Part shown: piece after piece, positions 45,882 to 57,515 of the stretch
How positions within the stretch are numbered: the first letter of the stretch is position 1
Layout of the letters: the number at the start of each line of letters is the position of its first letter
From: Rhynchospora pubera
Taxonomy: Eukaryota > Streptophyta > Magnoliopsida > Poales > Cyperaceae
Assembly: GCA_028095005.1 (NCBI GenBank)
Contig: CM051459.1
Location: 115,789,431-115,853,430, forward strand
DNA: 64,000 bases
Reading direction: 5' to 3'
Position numbers and translations under genes: made by a program
Notes under the pieces: generated by a model
The model's input: only the letters and a program-made list of their open reading frames with translations
What the model was told of the DNA's origin: nothing
Database searches by the model: none

Positions 45882-46931
45882 GCGTAAAGAGTTTGTACAA
45901 TTGTACTGCTCTAAGTCCAAGATTTCACGGATTTTGCAAACTTCTTTTTTAGGCTTTCGCGGATTTTAAAATCACTCAAACGATACATCTTTTATGTGCT
46001 CAGATTTTGGAAATTTCACTGATTACATCGATACGTCAATACAAAAATTTACAGAATAAAAGATTAACAACTAGAAATATAAACTGCGAAAGTTCAATAA
46101 CAATCATATTATTTAATTTCTTATTTGTTAACTAAAACCACAAAGTACAATTAGTATTTATTACACCAGCATTATAAGGATATAATAACATGTATTATAT
46201 GTTTTTTTTTAAGAAAACATGTATTATATGTTATATATGTTATCTTAAAAAAAATGTATTATATGTTATATAATCGGACCGGATAAGGTTTAATTTTGCT
46301 TTATTAACACAATCTATACTCATAAATTATTGATCAGATTAAGTAAATTTAACTTGTATAACCATAAATTACAATTTTTTAATCAGGTCAATCGGGATCA
46401 TTAGACCAGTCGAGTTTCGGTTCCTTTTGTTAAAGCAGCATTACTTTCTTTGAAAGAAAGGATTGATAGCAAATTAGCAATCACGTACCGTAAGACAATT
46501 GTAAACCTTTAATTTTTCTTATTGCAAAAAAAAGGTGCATTAAACGATACCATTGCAACTCCTAACAAGCAACAGCATAACACGTCTTTTGCCATTAGTG
46601 GATAAAATATAATCATATATATAGCAATTTCATTGGGATTGGGTGACTTTAATTTAAGAAGACCAAGTATAATTAATGACAAGAAGTAATTAAAAAGCAA
46701 TATAGTTGCTTCTTGCTGTTCGTTTATTGTCTTGAAGCGACATGATCCAGATAATCACAAATTCAAAAATCTAAAACTAAAGATGTGATCAGCACTTCCA
46801 ACAATATTAATTATACATAAAATTAAACATTATGCACATTCTTCTTTACTTTGACTAAAAATGAACAAAACGGCATGACAAAAAAAGGAAAAAAAAAATA
46901 GTAAAAAGAATTCATTGTTGTAACATATGCA
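45882..46931. other. Intergenic, no gene
   Basis: AT-rich, with a local repeat of ATGTATTATATGTTATAT at about 46190-46275. The right part should be the 3' end of the DMP copy 3 transcript. Confidence 0.5.
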
Positions 46932-47775
46932 TCAAGAGGTAGAAGGGAAGCCGATTCCATGGCGTGACGATGGGAACACGACGAAGAGAGCACTACCGAT
47001 CAGACCTGTGGCAACAGGCACCGCCGTCAGTATCTGCCTGGTATCATATGACAGTACTGGGTAGAAACATGACTCAATGTTGTTATCGAACAACGCCACC
47101 GCAGCAAACACCATCAAGGCCATGAAAGCATGAAGAAAATCTATGAACTTCAATCGGTATGTCTTGGCTATTTCTGGTTCAGGCGGCGGGCTTCCGTCGA
47201 TGACCCATAATCCTTTAAATGTCGCTACGACGTACCTCACCTGTTGAAATCAATTGAACAGAATTTTTAATTGATATCATTTAAGAACTACATTTCATTT
47301 TCTTAAAATTGTCCATGTAACGATGAAGGTAAGTTTCATAACAAAAAGAGTGCAAATGATATATAAAAGTATCAGCAAAAAAGAATTATAAAGGGAAAAA
47401 AATGAAAATTGAAGGTGCATTATGCAGTACATGGCCAGAGCTATCTTTGAAGCTGTCAGTGAAGTTGAGAAAAACAATGGCAAGGCCGCAAAGTGCAACG
47501 AGCCAACCGGCCATGATGCGGTTGACTTGATCGCAACTCCCTTGATTGGTGAAAACCGGGCTGAGAATCTGAAAAATAAGGACGGTGCCAGTCGGGAGAT
47601 GTTTTGCCAAATCAGCAGTGCTTTTGAAAGCCTTTGCCATTGTCGCCTGAGCAGCCGACACCTGAGCAGCCGCATCGCTAGTTGGCGAGGTGGGGCTTGT
47701 TGTGGCCTGCAAAAGGGGCTTCGTCTCATCATCATGAGTCTGATTTGACTCCAAATCTTTTGAATTAGACGACAT
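46932..47775 (-). CDS. DMP: DUF679 domain membrane protein (DMP), tandem copy 3
   Basis: Four-helix DMP family membrane protein. Exons 47775-47431 (115 codons) and 47240-46932 (102 aa plus stop), GT-AG, phase 0; 217 aa. The order is a short acidic/Thr-Ser N tail, AKAFKSTADLAKHLPTGTVL (about 48-67), FQILSPVFTNQGSCDQVN, TM2 ending FTDSFKDSSGH, then exon 2 VRYVVATFKGLWVIDG, FIDFLHAFMALMVFAAVALF, NNIESCFYP, TAVPVATGLIG, and the C-terminal PSSRHGIGFP. It is nearly co-linear with copy 2 from ADLAKHLPTG onward and shares its intron position, indicating a recent duplication; the intron is only 190 bp. TATA box 91-98 bp upstream of the ATG. Confidence 0.93.
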
Positions 47776-47865
47776 TCTATGGAGAATTGATCCTGTTCTT
47801 TCTTGGTTATCTATTTTGGCTGATTAAAGTGGAAATAAACTACCAATTGTGGAATTTTTTTGGGG

Positions 47866-47873
47866 ATTTTATA
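47866..47873 (-). promoter_or_regulatory. TATA box of DMP copy 3
   Basis: TATAAAAT on the minus strand in CATATAAAATCC, 91-98 bp upstream of the ATG. Confidence 0.6.
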
Positions 47874-49087
47874 TGATGAAGGGAATAAGTACTTGGCCTG
47901 GCTTGCAAGGGAGGGTCACTGGTATTGGCGTATTGCGGAGCCGTTTCCTTTGCCTTGTAGAATAGTTGGTTGTTCTACACCTATATAAAAATGTTTTATT
48001 TTTTAAAATTTTGGGTAAGCCTGTAGGCCATTAAGATAACTTGAATTGGAGACTGTCATTAGATGTATAAATCAAGGATGATAATTCATTGATATTTGGA
48101 TATTATAGTGATTTTTTTTTAGATGTTGAAATAATAATCTACTTATCTTCTGAAATCTGACAGCTCGAAATGTTAGACATCTTTTGTATCATTTTAATAT
48201 TTTATTTCAATTAGAATTAATGCACCGAGTCGGGGTGTCTTTAAAAAAAAAAAGATTAGAACGATATGTTTATAACGCATTCGATATTTTCCAATTAGCC
48301 GTATTAATTTATTGGATGCCTCATGATATTTTTATAACGCATTCGTTAGTTCAATCCTGTGTAAATTTTAATTGCGCAAAATAAATAATAATAACTTGAC
48401 GGTGTAAAAGATATTGAAATACTTTTTCATTTAAAAATATATCTCTGTTATTGTCCTCCTCTAATGCATTATCATCGTTGGTATATTATACTCGTAACAT
48501 TTTTTAATTGACTAAATAAGAGGCGACAAGCTCTACAAAATTCATATATGACCTTCTAATTTAAAATTAATATACTCCTGATGGTTATCGGATACCTACC
48601 TATTTGCATCTACACAAATCTTTTGAGAATATAATAACCAATGTTAATGCATAATCTCATAATGTAATTTACTGATAATTTGAGGGGTTCTTTTCAACTT
48701 TTGCAAATACAAGCCCACAAAAAGAATTATGTACGAAATGGCATCTGACATAGTTGCTACAGTAGTAATTTTGCATATCAACATCTCACTAATTTAAGTT
48801 AAATTATTTGTAGCTAGACATATTTATGAGAGCACAAATTTTCTGCAAAGGTTCATTTACTTTTGGTATTATTCAAACCTAGGTGGTGGCGCGATGTTCA
48901 CACAAACAAAAGAGCTTTGTTCACAAGTCACAACACTGTCAACTGTTTTACAGTAAAAACAGTCAAAGATGTCTCCGAAAGTTATGCAACGCGTTATAAC
49001 AACTTGCTTGCTGTTGTTGTGCATTTGTGTAACGGAAAAGGTTGCCACTTTAGTCTGCAACTGAAAGCTGGCTTAAAAAATTACTAT

Positions 49088-49254
49088 GGGGCCGTTTGGA
49101 TCGCTTAGGAAGTTGGGGAATTTAGGGAAGTTGCAATTCATAGGAATAAATTTATTAGAAAGTGTGTAATTTTGTGAAGAGTTTGGATTGTTTATAATAA
49201 ATTTATGGTAGGAAGATGAAATTCTCCAAAATCCCATGGGATCCAAACGGCCCC
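49088..49254. mobile_element. Tourist-like MITE, copy 5
   Basis: 167 bp, perfect TIRs GGGGCCGTTTGGATC / GATCCAAACGGCCCC, 3-bp duplication TAT, internal GTGTGTAATTTTGTGAAGAG block. With copy 7 it forms a subfamily with GGGGCCG rather than GGCTCCG ends. Confidence 0.92.
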
Positions 49255-50112
49255 TATAAGAATTTCAGCGCTTTATTACTCATAAAATAAAAAATAAAAT
49301 AATGAAATCTACTTTTATTTTTTTCAATAACTATTATAAATTTATCTATTGTATTATTTTTTAACTATACATACTTTACTTTATATATGAATCAGATCTG
49401 ATGTAAATTCAAAACTAATTTAATCTTCGTCAAACGGTTAAAATCAATAGTTGATCAAACAATTTTTTATTTTAAGATTTATTGTATTTGATTAACACAA
49501 CTATATTTTTGTATTATATTCGATAAACAAATATATTTCTAGTTACTGCGATTGCAAAATGAATAATAATAATAATAATAATAATTGTTTCCATTACTAT
49601 TTACTAACTAGATCAGAGTCCCATCTTACACTTCCAACCATTATGATTGCAGTTTACCTAGCAACTTAAACAAAATAGATTTTTTTATTTTATTATGTGG
49701 CGCAAAACAGTAGTTAATTAAAAAGTTAAATTATTAACCGTCCATTTGATCCTAGTTGTAAGCACGGATTGGATTATTGGAATAACTAACTATTTGAAGT
49801 GTCGCTATCAATTCTTAGGCTTCTAATAATGCTCCATTTTCCCTTCTTAGACATTGTGATTTTCCCAAATGGCATATGCTTTGATACAAGTTGATAAACC
49901 TTGTTGCAAGAAACCATCAGAGTTGACCATCATTCTTGAACATTAAATTTTTCCACACTTCCAGTATAATTGTTTGGATTTAAACTATGGCTTAATTACG
50001 TAATCTTATCAATCAGTCTATATCCTCAACTGGTCAACTCCAATGATTACATTTAATTTAACATCTTCCTTGTTTTACTATAAATATATAAAAAAAAGGC
50101 ACTAACCACTAA

Positions 50113-50246
50113 GGTTCCGTTTGGATGGTGTGGGAATAAGAGAAATAAGGAAAGAAGTATTAGGAATTGTGTAACTTTTTGTGAAGAGTTTGAATTGTTT
50201 ATAATAAATTTACTCTCTTATTCCCAGGGCTCATTCAAACGGAGCC
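50113..50246. mobile_element. Tourist-like MITE, copy 6
   Basis: 134 bp, TIRs GGTTCCGTTTGGAT / TTCAAACGGAGCC, 3-bp duplication TAA, internal GTGTAACTTTTTGTGAAGAG block. Confidence 0.88.
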
Positions 50247-53200
50247 TAAGAAAAGAAACTCTTCCTCCATTACGTATTGAGGCCCAGTTAGGTCCATACA
50301 ACCTATTTCTTATGTCTATTTATAGGCCTGTTAATTTTCATATAACGGTACAACTGTATAAGACAACGCTTGCAATGGCAAAATGATTACCGATCAAATA
50401 GTTCTTTGTCCCAAATTATATTTGTACTAGGCAACTGTTCTAGTTTGCTTCCGTGACCAAATAATTTTTACAATACATTAAACTCAATGCACAGTCAATT
50501 TAAATTATGTAATTATATATATTGATTAATCTATTCTTCTAAGCCTTCAAAAAAAAAATATATGTTCTTTTAAATTGGATAAATGTTTTACAGACTGTTA
50601 CAGTTATCGATATTTTGATGACACCATAAGAAGTTTTACAATAACACTAGCTTGTACTAACAAGTTTTCTTACAACAGTGATAAATTATGTGTAATTTGA
50701 AATTCAATTAATTAAGAATGATTTTAAAAATAACTAAAGATGATCAAATGATTTTCAAAATACATAAGTATCTAACGATGATCCTCCTCAAACCAACATG
50801 AAATTACTGATATAATAAACGTATATGACCACCAAACCTTGAAGAATACTAAAAAAAGCTGAAAATAATCATGACTCATAAAGAGAATGGATTCTTCACA
50901 TATTCCACAATACCCATGTTAGATAGAAAGCACCTACTCATCCTCCATCACACCTCAACCTCAAGTATGGATATACAAAGCATGAGCTCTCCTGTACAAG
51001 ATATCTAATTGGTCACACCTCAATTTTTTCTTTGCTTGAACACTTTCCTACTAAACATTTCTACTATTTTATTTAGGCTCAAGTACGACTGGTCGGTGGT
51101 TGCGCCTGTACGGATCAAATCAATTGCCTTTGAAGGCCCATTTCGATTGTCGGGTCCTGGTAGGGCCCAGTGACAGTGTTTATATAAATATAATGCTTTT
51201 GTTGTTGTTATAAAAGAAAGGCCCGCATACGGAAAGGAACTTTCTCAGCTCCCTTTGTTTATGATTGTCAGAGTGTACAGTGCAGCGAGGAATGCACTGT
51301 CTATCAGGCTGTCGATGGGGCCCACGAAGATCCAGCAATATCTGATTTGGACCATGCCCTAAACTGCAGTTTTTGACTTATTTTTCTTTGATACAGGGAG
51401 AACTGGAGAAGGATTTGGTCTGAATAAAAAAATCCACATTAAATGAGATAATAAAGTCATCACTGCTGAATGTTCTAATAAGGTAGTGCAATCAACATCA
51501 ACGGTGCATGTGTCCCACAGAAATAGCACATTTTGTTGATAATAAACATGTTTAAAATAGTTTCATATCTTTCTTTTCCTTTTTTTTTAAAAAAATTTAG
51601 GGTCTTTTCTCTTTTCTCCTTGGATACCACATCTTTATTTTACTTCTTCAACTCCAGAATTTTTATTCATTAGCTTTTGACGAAAAAATATACGAACAAT
51701 CTTCGTAATTTATGCATAACATTCTATTAACAATTATTTATATTGTAATAAACAAATTAATGTCCAAAACATTATATGTTCATGAAATTATATATTGTAT
51801 AAATATTCTGTCATTGTACAACCATATCTGAATCGTATTTAGTTAAAGAATCTGTATAGCTTCCGTACAATGGCAGTCAGTTTCAGAGACTACAGAGACT
51901 ACGCTTGTTATCTCTTATTGGTTTTTTTTTTAAAAAAATGTAATGAAGAATTTAATCAGCAAAGACGCTTCATTATGTAGCCATCATTTCCGAATATAAA
52001 GTCAAAAAAATAATTAAATAGTTCAAGCTTTCTGATGTGGCAATCTGCAACAAAAAATAAATTCCAAACATGAAGGTACAAAAAAAATCAATCAATTTGT
52101 TCTGAAAACAAGGCACGAGGGATTAAAGCGGGAATAATTAATTTGTAATCCTTTCAACAACTCCATAAATACAGCTCCCTACCAAACCGACCAGCCTTCC
52201 TCCAAGTCACAAATTCTGCTTATGAAAATAATACAAAAGAGATTCTTATACTACACATTATTATATAACAATTACTAATTTCGAGGATATTATATTTAAA
52301 CTTGATAATGTTAGTTGCCTCTGTGGCTCTGTCTACATCATCCACGACAACCCAACTAGAATAGAAGACGAAGAGAACATATGGTTGTTGGTTTGTTACG
52401 AACAAAAAATAAATGAAACAGAGCAGATAATTCCATTATGACAATACTTTTAGACTTATTATACGGAATCTTGTATACCTTCTAAGACTAAAAGCGGAAC
52501 TAATGCATGTTCTGCGGGTAAGCTCATATTCGTAATATATAATTACCCAAGAAAATTCCATTTTTGGCAAAAAAAAATTTTTTAAAAAGTTTAGGCTGGC
52601 AGAAGTTTCTGCTTCAATATTTATGAATATGAAAACCATAATTAAAAATTTTCGTCATATTTTAACATCAAAACTATGTTTACATTCGCATCATGCATAA
52701 ACTTTAATGAACACTACTATTTTGTGGTGTTATAGGATGCAATCTGAATCGAATTGTGTCTTTTATCCTTAGTTATCATCTTCTTCAATCTCTCTCTCTC
52801 TCTTTTTAACGCTGGCAATTTGTAGCGTCCTACCTAAGCATCAAACTTGATAAACTTAGCTCAATTTTCAAATTTCAATTTTTTTTCTTAATGATTGGAT
52901 AAGGAAAATTGTTATGTACCCAAATATCTTAAGTTATGTTATAGGAATAAAATAAAGGAATAAGTTGACAAATCTATCACCACTATAAAACACGTCTAAT
53001 TTTGGTTGTTATTCTTTTATCAAATATAGTCGTAAAAGTTATTCCCTTATGTCTCAAACTTTATTCCACTCTCAATCTTACCGTAGAAAATTGATTAAGC
53101 AGATGTTCCAATTATTGGGAGAGTATATGACAGAAAAAAGAACATTAAAAATCAAATGAATTCTCGATGGAACTTTTTGTATTTATCTAATTATAGACCG

Positions 53201-53482
53201 GCTCTATAATATAAAAAAATATGACCTCACAAACAAAATTAAAGTTACTTAGCAGGTTCTACATATTAGAAAGCAGTCCTATTTTCGATCAGTCCGTCTA
53301 ATCAAAATAAATAAATTCGTACAGTTAATAATCTATAATAAATTTTGTGTAGAGTGAATAAAATAAGCAAAATCAGATCCACACACAAAAATAAATAAAT
53401 ATATTTTTTGAGAAGCAAATAAATAAAATAGAACTAAGTTTCAAAAAAAATAACAAATAAAATAGAACTACAAGTCAGTGCA

Positions 53483-53678
53483 ATCCGACTCTGCTGTTGC
53501 GCGACACAGCGTGTAGCGCACTACGAGCCGTCTGATCTTGATCGGACGGTTCATTTTTTACGGGCCTATCAATCTAGGTTACATGCACGGGGCTCCCTTG
53601 TCCATTAGATCTTAATCAGACGGCCAGCGTACCGCGCGACACAGCGCGTGTCGCGCGCGGCAGCGGATCTGAATTTCT
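53483..53678. mobile_element. Mutator-like MITE, copy C
   Basis: 196 bp, flanked by a perfect 11-bp duplication AAGTCAGTGCA (53472-53482, 53679-53689). Termini rich in CGCGCGACACAGC in inverted orientation; core CGGGCCTATCAATCTAGGTT identical to copy B. About 500 bp upstream of the receptor-kinase start codon, so within its likely promoter. Confidence 0.92.
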
Positions 53679-54125
53679 AAGTCAGTGCACCAAAGAGATA
53701 GAGGCAAAGAACCCCGCAGCGGTGTTGTCAAATCAGAAATCAGAGAAAACTGAAAAGGTAAAAAATGAAATTCCCAGCCCTTTCAAAAGAGTGGGCAGTT
53801 TTTTTGCCTTTTCTACTCATAAATAAGAAGTAAAAAAAAAAACTGAAAAAAAGAGCCGTTTTACAATAACCACCCGCACAAAGCACCCCACTCTCCCACT
53901 TTCCCCTCCATCCTCATTACCATCACCATGGTTCCACTACACTCAAATCAATCAACAAACACCGTTCGATTCGAACACAATAGCAATCACAACCGTTAAA
54001 ATCATAAGCGTATACAACAAAAGCTGGAGAGGATCACACATTCTTTGTCAGTTACCTTTACCCTCCTTCCTCCAGCTCTGCTTCCCTCAACTCTCCTCTC
54101 CTTTCTCTTTCACGTTTTCTTCACA

Positions 54126-54185
54126 TTTCTTCTACTTAAATAAAAACCAACCAAAACCTTCAGTTCTCCACTATACTCATTCACC
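54126..54185 (+). promoter_or_regulatory. Leader/core promoter of the receptor kinase
   Basis: TTAAATAAAAACC at about 54136 is a weak TATA-like element about 45 bp before the ATG. The CT-rich stretch at 54060-54125 is typical of a plant promoter or leader, so the true TATA box may lie further upstream. Confidence 0.3.
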
Positions 54186-57100
54186 ATGGGAGCAAGCGCA
54201 GCTTCTCTCTTCCTCCTCCTCTTCTCCATTCTCTACCTAACCCACTCAACGCTCTCGCTAAACCAAGAAGGCCTTTACTTGCTTGAAACCAAGCGCAGCC
54301 TTGACGACCCACAAGGCTCTCTCTCCAACTGGAACTCGAGCGACCCAACACCGTGCAACTGGACTGGCGTCTCCTGTTCTCCCTCCTCTCCAGTTCCAAC
54401 CGTGACTTCTCTCAATTTCACCGGCCTCAACCTCGCAGGTTCCTTCCCGGCCTCCCTATGTCGGCTTCCAAACCTTGAATTTCTCTCCTTGTCGTGGAAT
54501 TTCATCAATGGTTCACTCTCCTCCTCTTCTCTCATGCCTTGTTTGGCATTGAAACACCTTGACCTGTCTCAGAACGTACTGGTGGGTCCCTTACCTGATG
54601 AGCTAGCCAACATGCCGTCTCTTCGACATCTCGACCTCTCGTTCAACAACTTCTCTGGCAGGATTCCTGATTCGTTTGGGAGGTTTCAACAGTTGGAAGT
54701 GCTATCGTTAGAAAGCAATCTCTTGTATGGCACCATCCCTGCATTCCTTGGCAACATCTCGACTCTTCGCGAACTCAATCTTGCATTCAATCCCTTCATA
54801 CCTGGACCCATTCCTCCATCCCTCTCCAATTTAACATCATTACAAGTTTTGTTTCTTGCTGGTTGCCACCTGGTGGGACCTATACCTCCTTCTCTCGGCC
54901 AGCTCTCCAACCTCACTAACCTTGACATTTCGACAAACGCCTTGAGTGGTCCCATCCCAGATTCTTTGACATCTCTCTCAAACTTAGTCCAACTAGAGCT
55001 TTACACAAACTCGCTTTCAGGCTCAATCCCCAAAGGATTCTCTAAGCTCTCTCGCCTTCAGCGCATTGACATGTCCAGCAATCACCTCGAGGGGCCGCTA
55101 CCAGACGACCTCTTTGATGCGCCTAAATTGGAAAGTCTCCATCTATACTACAACCATTTAACCGGGCCCATACCAGCCGGCATTGCTCGGTCGACTTCTC
55201 TAGTAGACATCTTTCTGTTCTCGAACCGGCTTAATGGGTCTTTGCCAGTTGATCTAGGTAAGAATTCTGCACTCGTGATCCTTGATCTCTCAAGCAATTC
55301 TCTCTCGGGCAACATCCCACCAGGTATTTGTGATCATGGAGTATTGCGAGAACTACTTTTGATCAATAATTTATTCTCTGGTCCAATACCAAAGGGCCTG
55401 GCAAGATGCAGGAGTCTGACACGTGTCAGGCTAGCAAACAATCGTTTAACAGGTGAAGTGCCCGACGGCCTCTGGGGCTTACCTCATGTATCATTGCTCG
55501 AGCTGTCGGGGAATTTCTTTTCTGGTTCTATCTCACCTGCCATCTCTAGTGCAGCCAATCTCTCCAATCTTCTTATCTCTGACAACCAATTCACCGGGCC
55601 TATCCCATCAGAAATGGGTACATTGTCGAAGCTCTACCAATTCTCGGCTGCCAACAATCGGTTAATGGGTCCATTACCGGCATCATTGTGTGATCTGTCC
55701 CAGCTAGCGCAGCTTGATCTCTATAATAACTCGCTCTCGGGTCAGCTCCTTAGAGGGATCAACTCATGGTTCAAACTTACTGAACTTAATTTGGCACACA
55801 ACTGTTTTACTGGAGGAATCCCACCTGAGCTAGGCAGCCTTCCTGTGCTCAACTACCTTGATCTCTCCAGCAATTTTCTAACTGGTGAAATTCCAAGGCA
55901 ACTGCAGAATCTACATCTTGACCAATTCAATGTGTCTGACAACCAACTCAGTGGCCCGCTTCCTCCTTTGTTTGCGACTGCAGCATACCGTGACAGTTTC
56001 TTGGGTAATCCTGGCTTATGTAATGATCTGCCCGGTCTCTGTCCTGGCTCCCAAGTTGGTTCTCAGAATCATAAACGGATGATTTGGCTTCTCTGCTCTG
56101 TCTTCATTCTTTCAGCATTTGTGCTAATTTCTGGGGTTGGGCTTTTTTGTCGGAGATACAAAAGATTCAAGAATGAGAAGCTTAAGATTGAGAACTTCAG
56201 CTGGAGACTCATACCGTTTCATAAGCTCAGTTTCAGTGAGTATGAGATTATAGATTGTCTACATGAGGATAATCTCATAGGTGTTGGTGGTTCCGGAAAG
56301 GTCTACAAGGCGGTGCTGAGGAATGGACAGACCGTTGCGGTGAAGAGACTACTTGGGGCCCACTCAGATGCAGATGGCAATTTTGAGGCTGAGGTAACAA
56401 CTCTAGGCAAGATCCGTCACAAAAACATTCTCAAGCTCTGGTGTTGCTATGTGCAAAAGGACTGTAAACTACTGGTTTACGAGTACATGCAGAATGGCAG
56501 TTTGTGGGATGTTTTACATGGATGCAATGGAAAGCTGCTGGACTGGCACACGAGGTATAACATTGCATTGGATGCTGCCGAAGGGTTATCATACTTACAT
56601 CACGACTGTGTGCCACCCATTGTTCACCGGGATGTGAAATCAAACAATATATTATTGAATGCCGAATTCAGTGCATGTGTAGCTGATTTTGGAGTTGCAA
56701 AATCTGTTCCGGCTATTGGATTGCGCACGGAGCCCATGTCGGCAATTGCAGGTTCATGCGGTTACATTGCACCAGGTTTGTGATTTCATTCTCTTTCTTT
56801 TTCTATCAGATGGTTCTGTCTTTTTATTGTCTCAAGGAGAAATTTAAAAGTTTAAAACAGAAATTATTTTAGTTTTTCCTACAACTGTGTCTTCCTCTTC
56901 CATTGAAACTTCTTCGATGCCAGCCAAATTGCCCAATGATAATCAGTTTAGGTGTAATGCAACATACTTTCTCAATTGATCTTCTTAGGTAGAACTTAAT
57001 TAACCTCCTAGATGTTTATATTGAATAATTGATAAATGACTTTAAGAATCTTTCTGTCCTGTGGAATTGCAGAGTATGCTTATACACTCCGAGTAAATGA

Positions 57101-57515
57101 GAAGAGTGATGTATACAGTTTTGGGGTGGTGATTCTTGAGTTACTGACAGGAAAGCAACCCGTTGGCTCTGAGGACGACATAAACTTGGTGAAATGGGTC
57201 TCTGCAACAGTAGCAGAGAAAGGCACAGACCATGTCTTTGACCCAAAGCTCGGAAAGGAGTTCAGAGAAGATATGGAAAGGGTGCTCAAGATTGGGTTGT
57301 TGTGCACGAGTTATATTCCCATCAATCGTCCATCCATGAGATGGGTAGTGAAAATGCTAAAAGAGGTGCCTGGTACTGATATCATATCTAGGTTGGAGAA
57401 GAAAAATGGGACGTTATTGCCACACTATCAAGATAGTTCTGATCCTGGATGCATCACATTGACTCGCACTAATTCTAATTGCTCAACTGAAGTCAATGAG
57501 TTTTTATTTGTTTGA
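54186..57515 (+). CDS. LRR receptor-like kinase, subfamily XI (HAESA/HSL type)
   Basis: Plasma-membrane peptide-hormone receptor kinase; relatives (HAE, HSL1, HSL2) perceive IDA/IDL or related peptides. Exons 54186-56775 and 57073-57515 (GT-AG, phase 1) give 1010 aa; HSL proteins are about 1000 aa. Signal peptide 1-24; LRRNT with LNQEGLYLLETKRSLDDP and a paired-Cys cap (TPCNWTGVSC); about 20 LRRs to about residue 600; TM about 632-655; kinase from about 690: glycine loop GVGGSGKVY (699-707), AVK Lys720, KIRHKN, HRD 814-816 (IVHRDVKSNN), DFG 834-836, then GSCGYIAPE across the splice and EKSDVYSFGVVILELLTGK. All catalytic residues are present; Arg precedes the catalytic Asp (RD kinase). The intron in the activation segment is the usual HAESA-clade position. 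The exact ligand cannot be told. Confidence 0.95.

Larger units (their letters stand above)
47874..54125. other. Long intergenic region with three MITEs
   Basis: About 6 kb with no supported coding region on either strand. It holds two Tourist-like MITEs (49088, 50113) and one Mutator-like MITE (53483). The stretch 51060-51400 is less AT-rich, with a TATATAAATATAA motif at about 51180, and could be an untranslated or non-coding transcript, but nothing identifies it. The last 400 bp are the promoter and leader of the receptor kinase. Confidence 0.45.

Noticed and set aside
51060..51400. Possible non-coding RNA gene in a less AT-rich stretch
   Set aside because: A TATA-like sequence exists but no conserved box, tRNA fold or known miRNA sequence could be recognised.
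56776..56783. Reading the receptor kinase as an 865-aa protein ending GL within the intron
   Set aside because: Splicing CCAG|GTTTG to AG|AGTATG restores the universal APE motif and the rest of the kinase domain.
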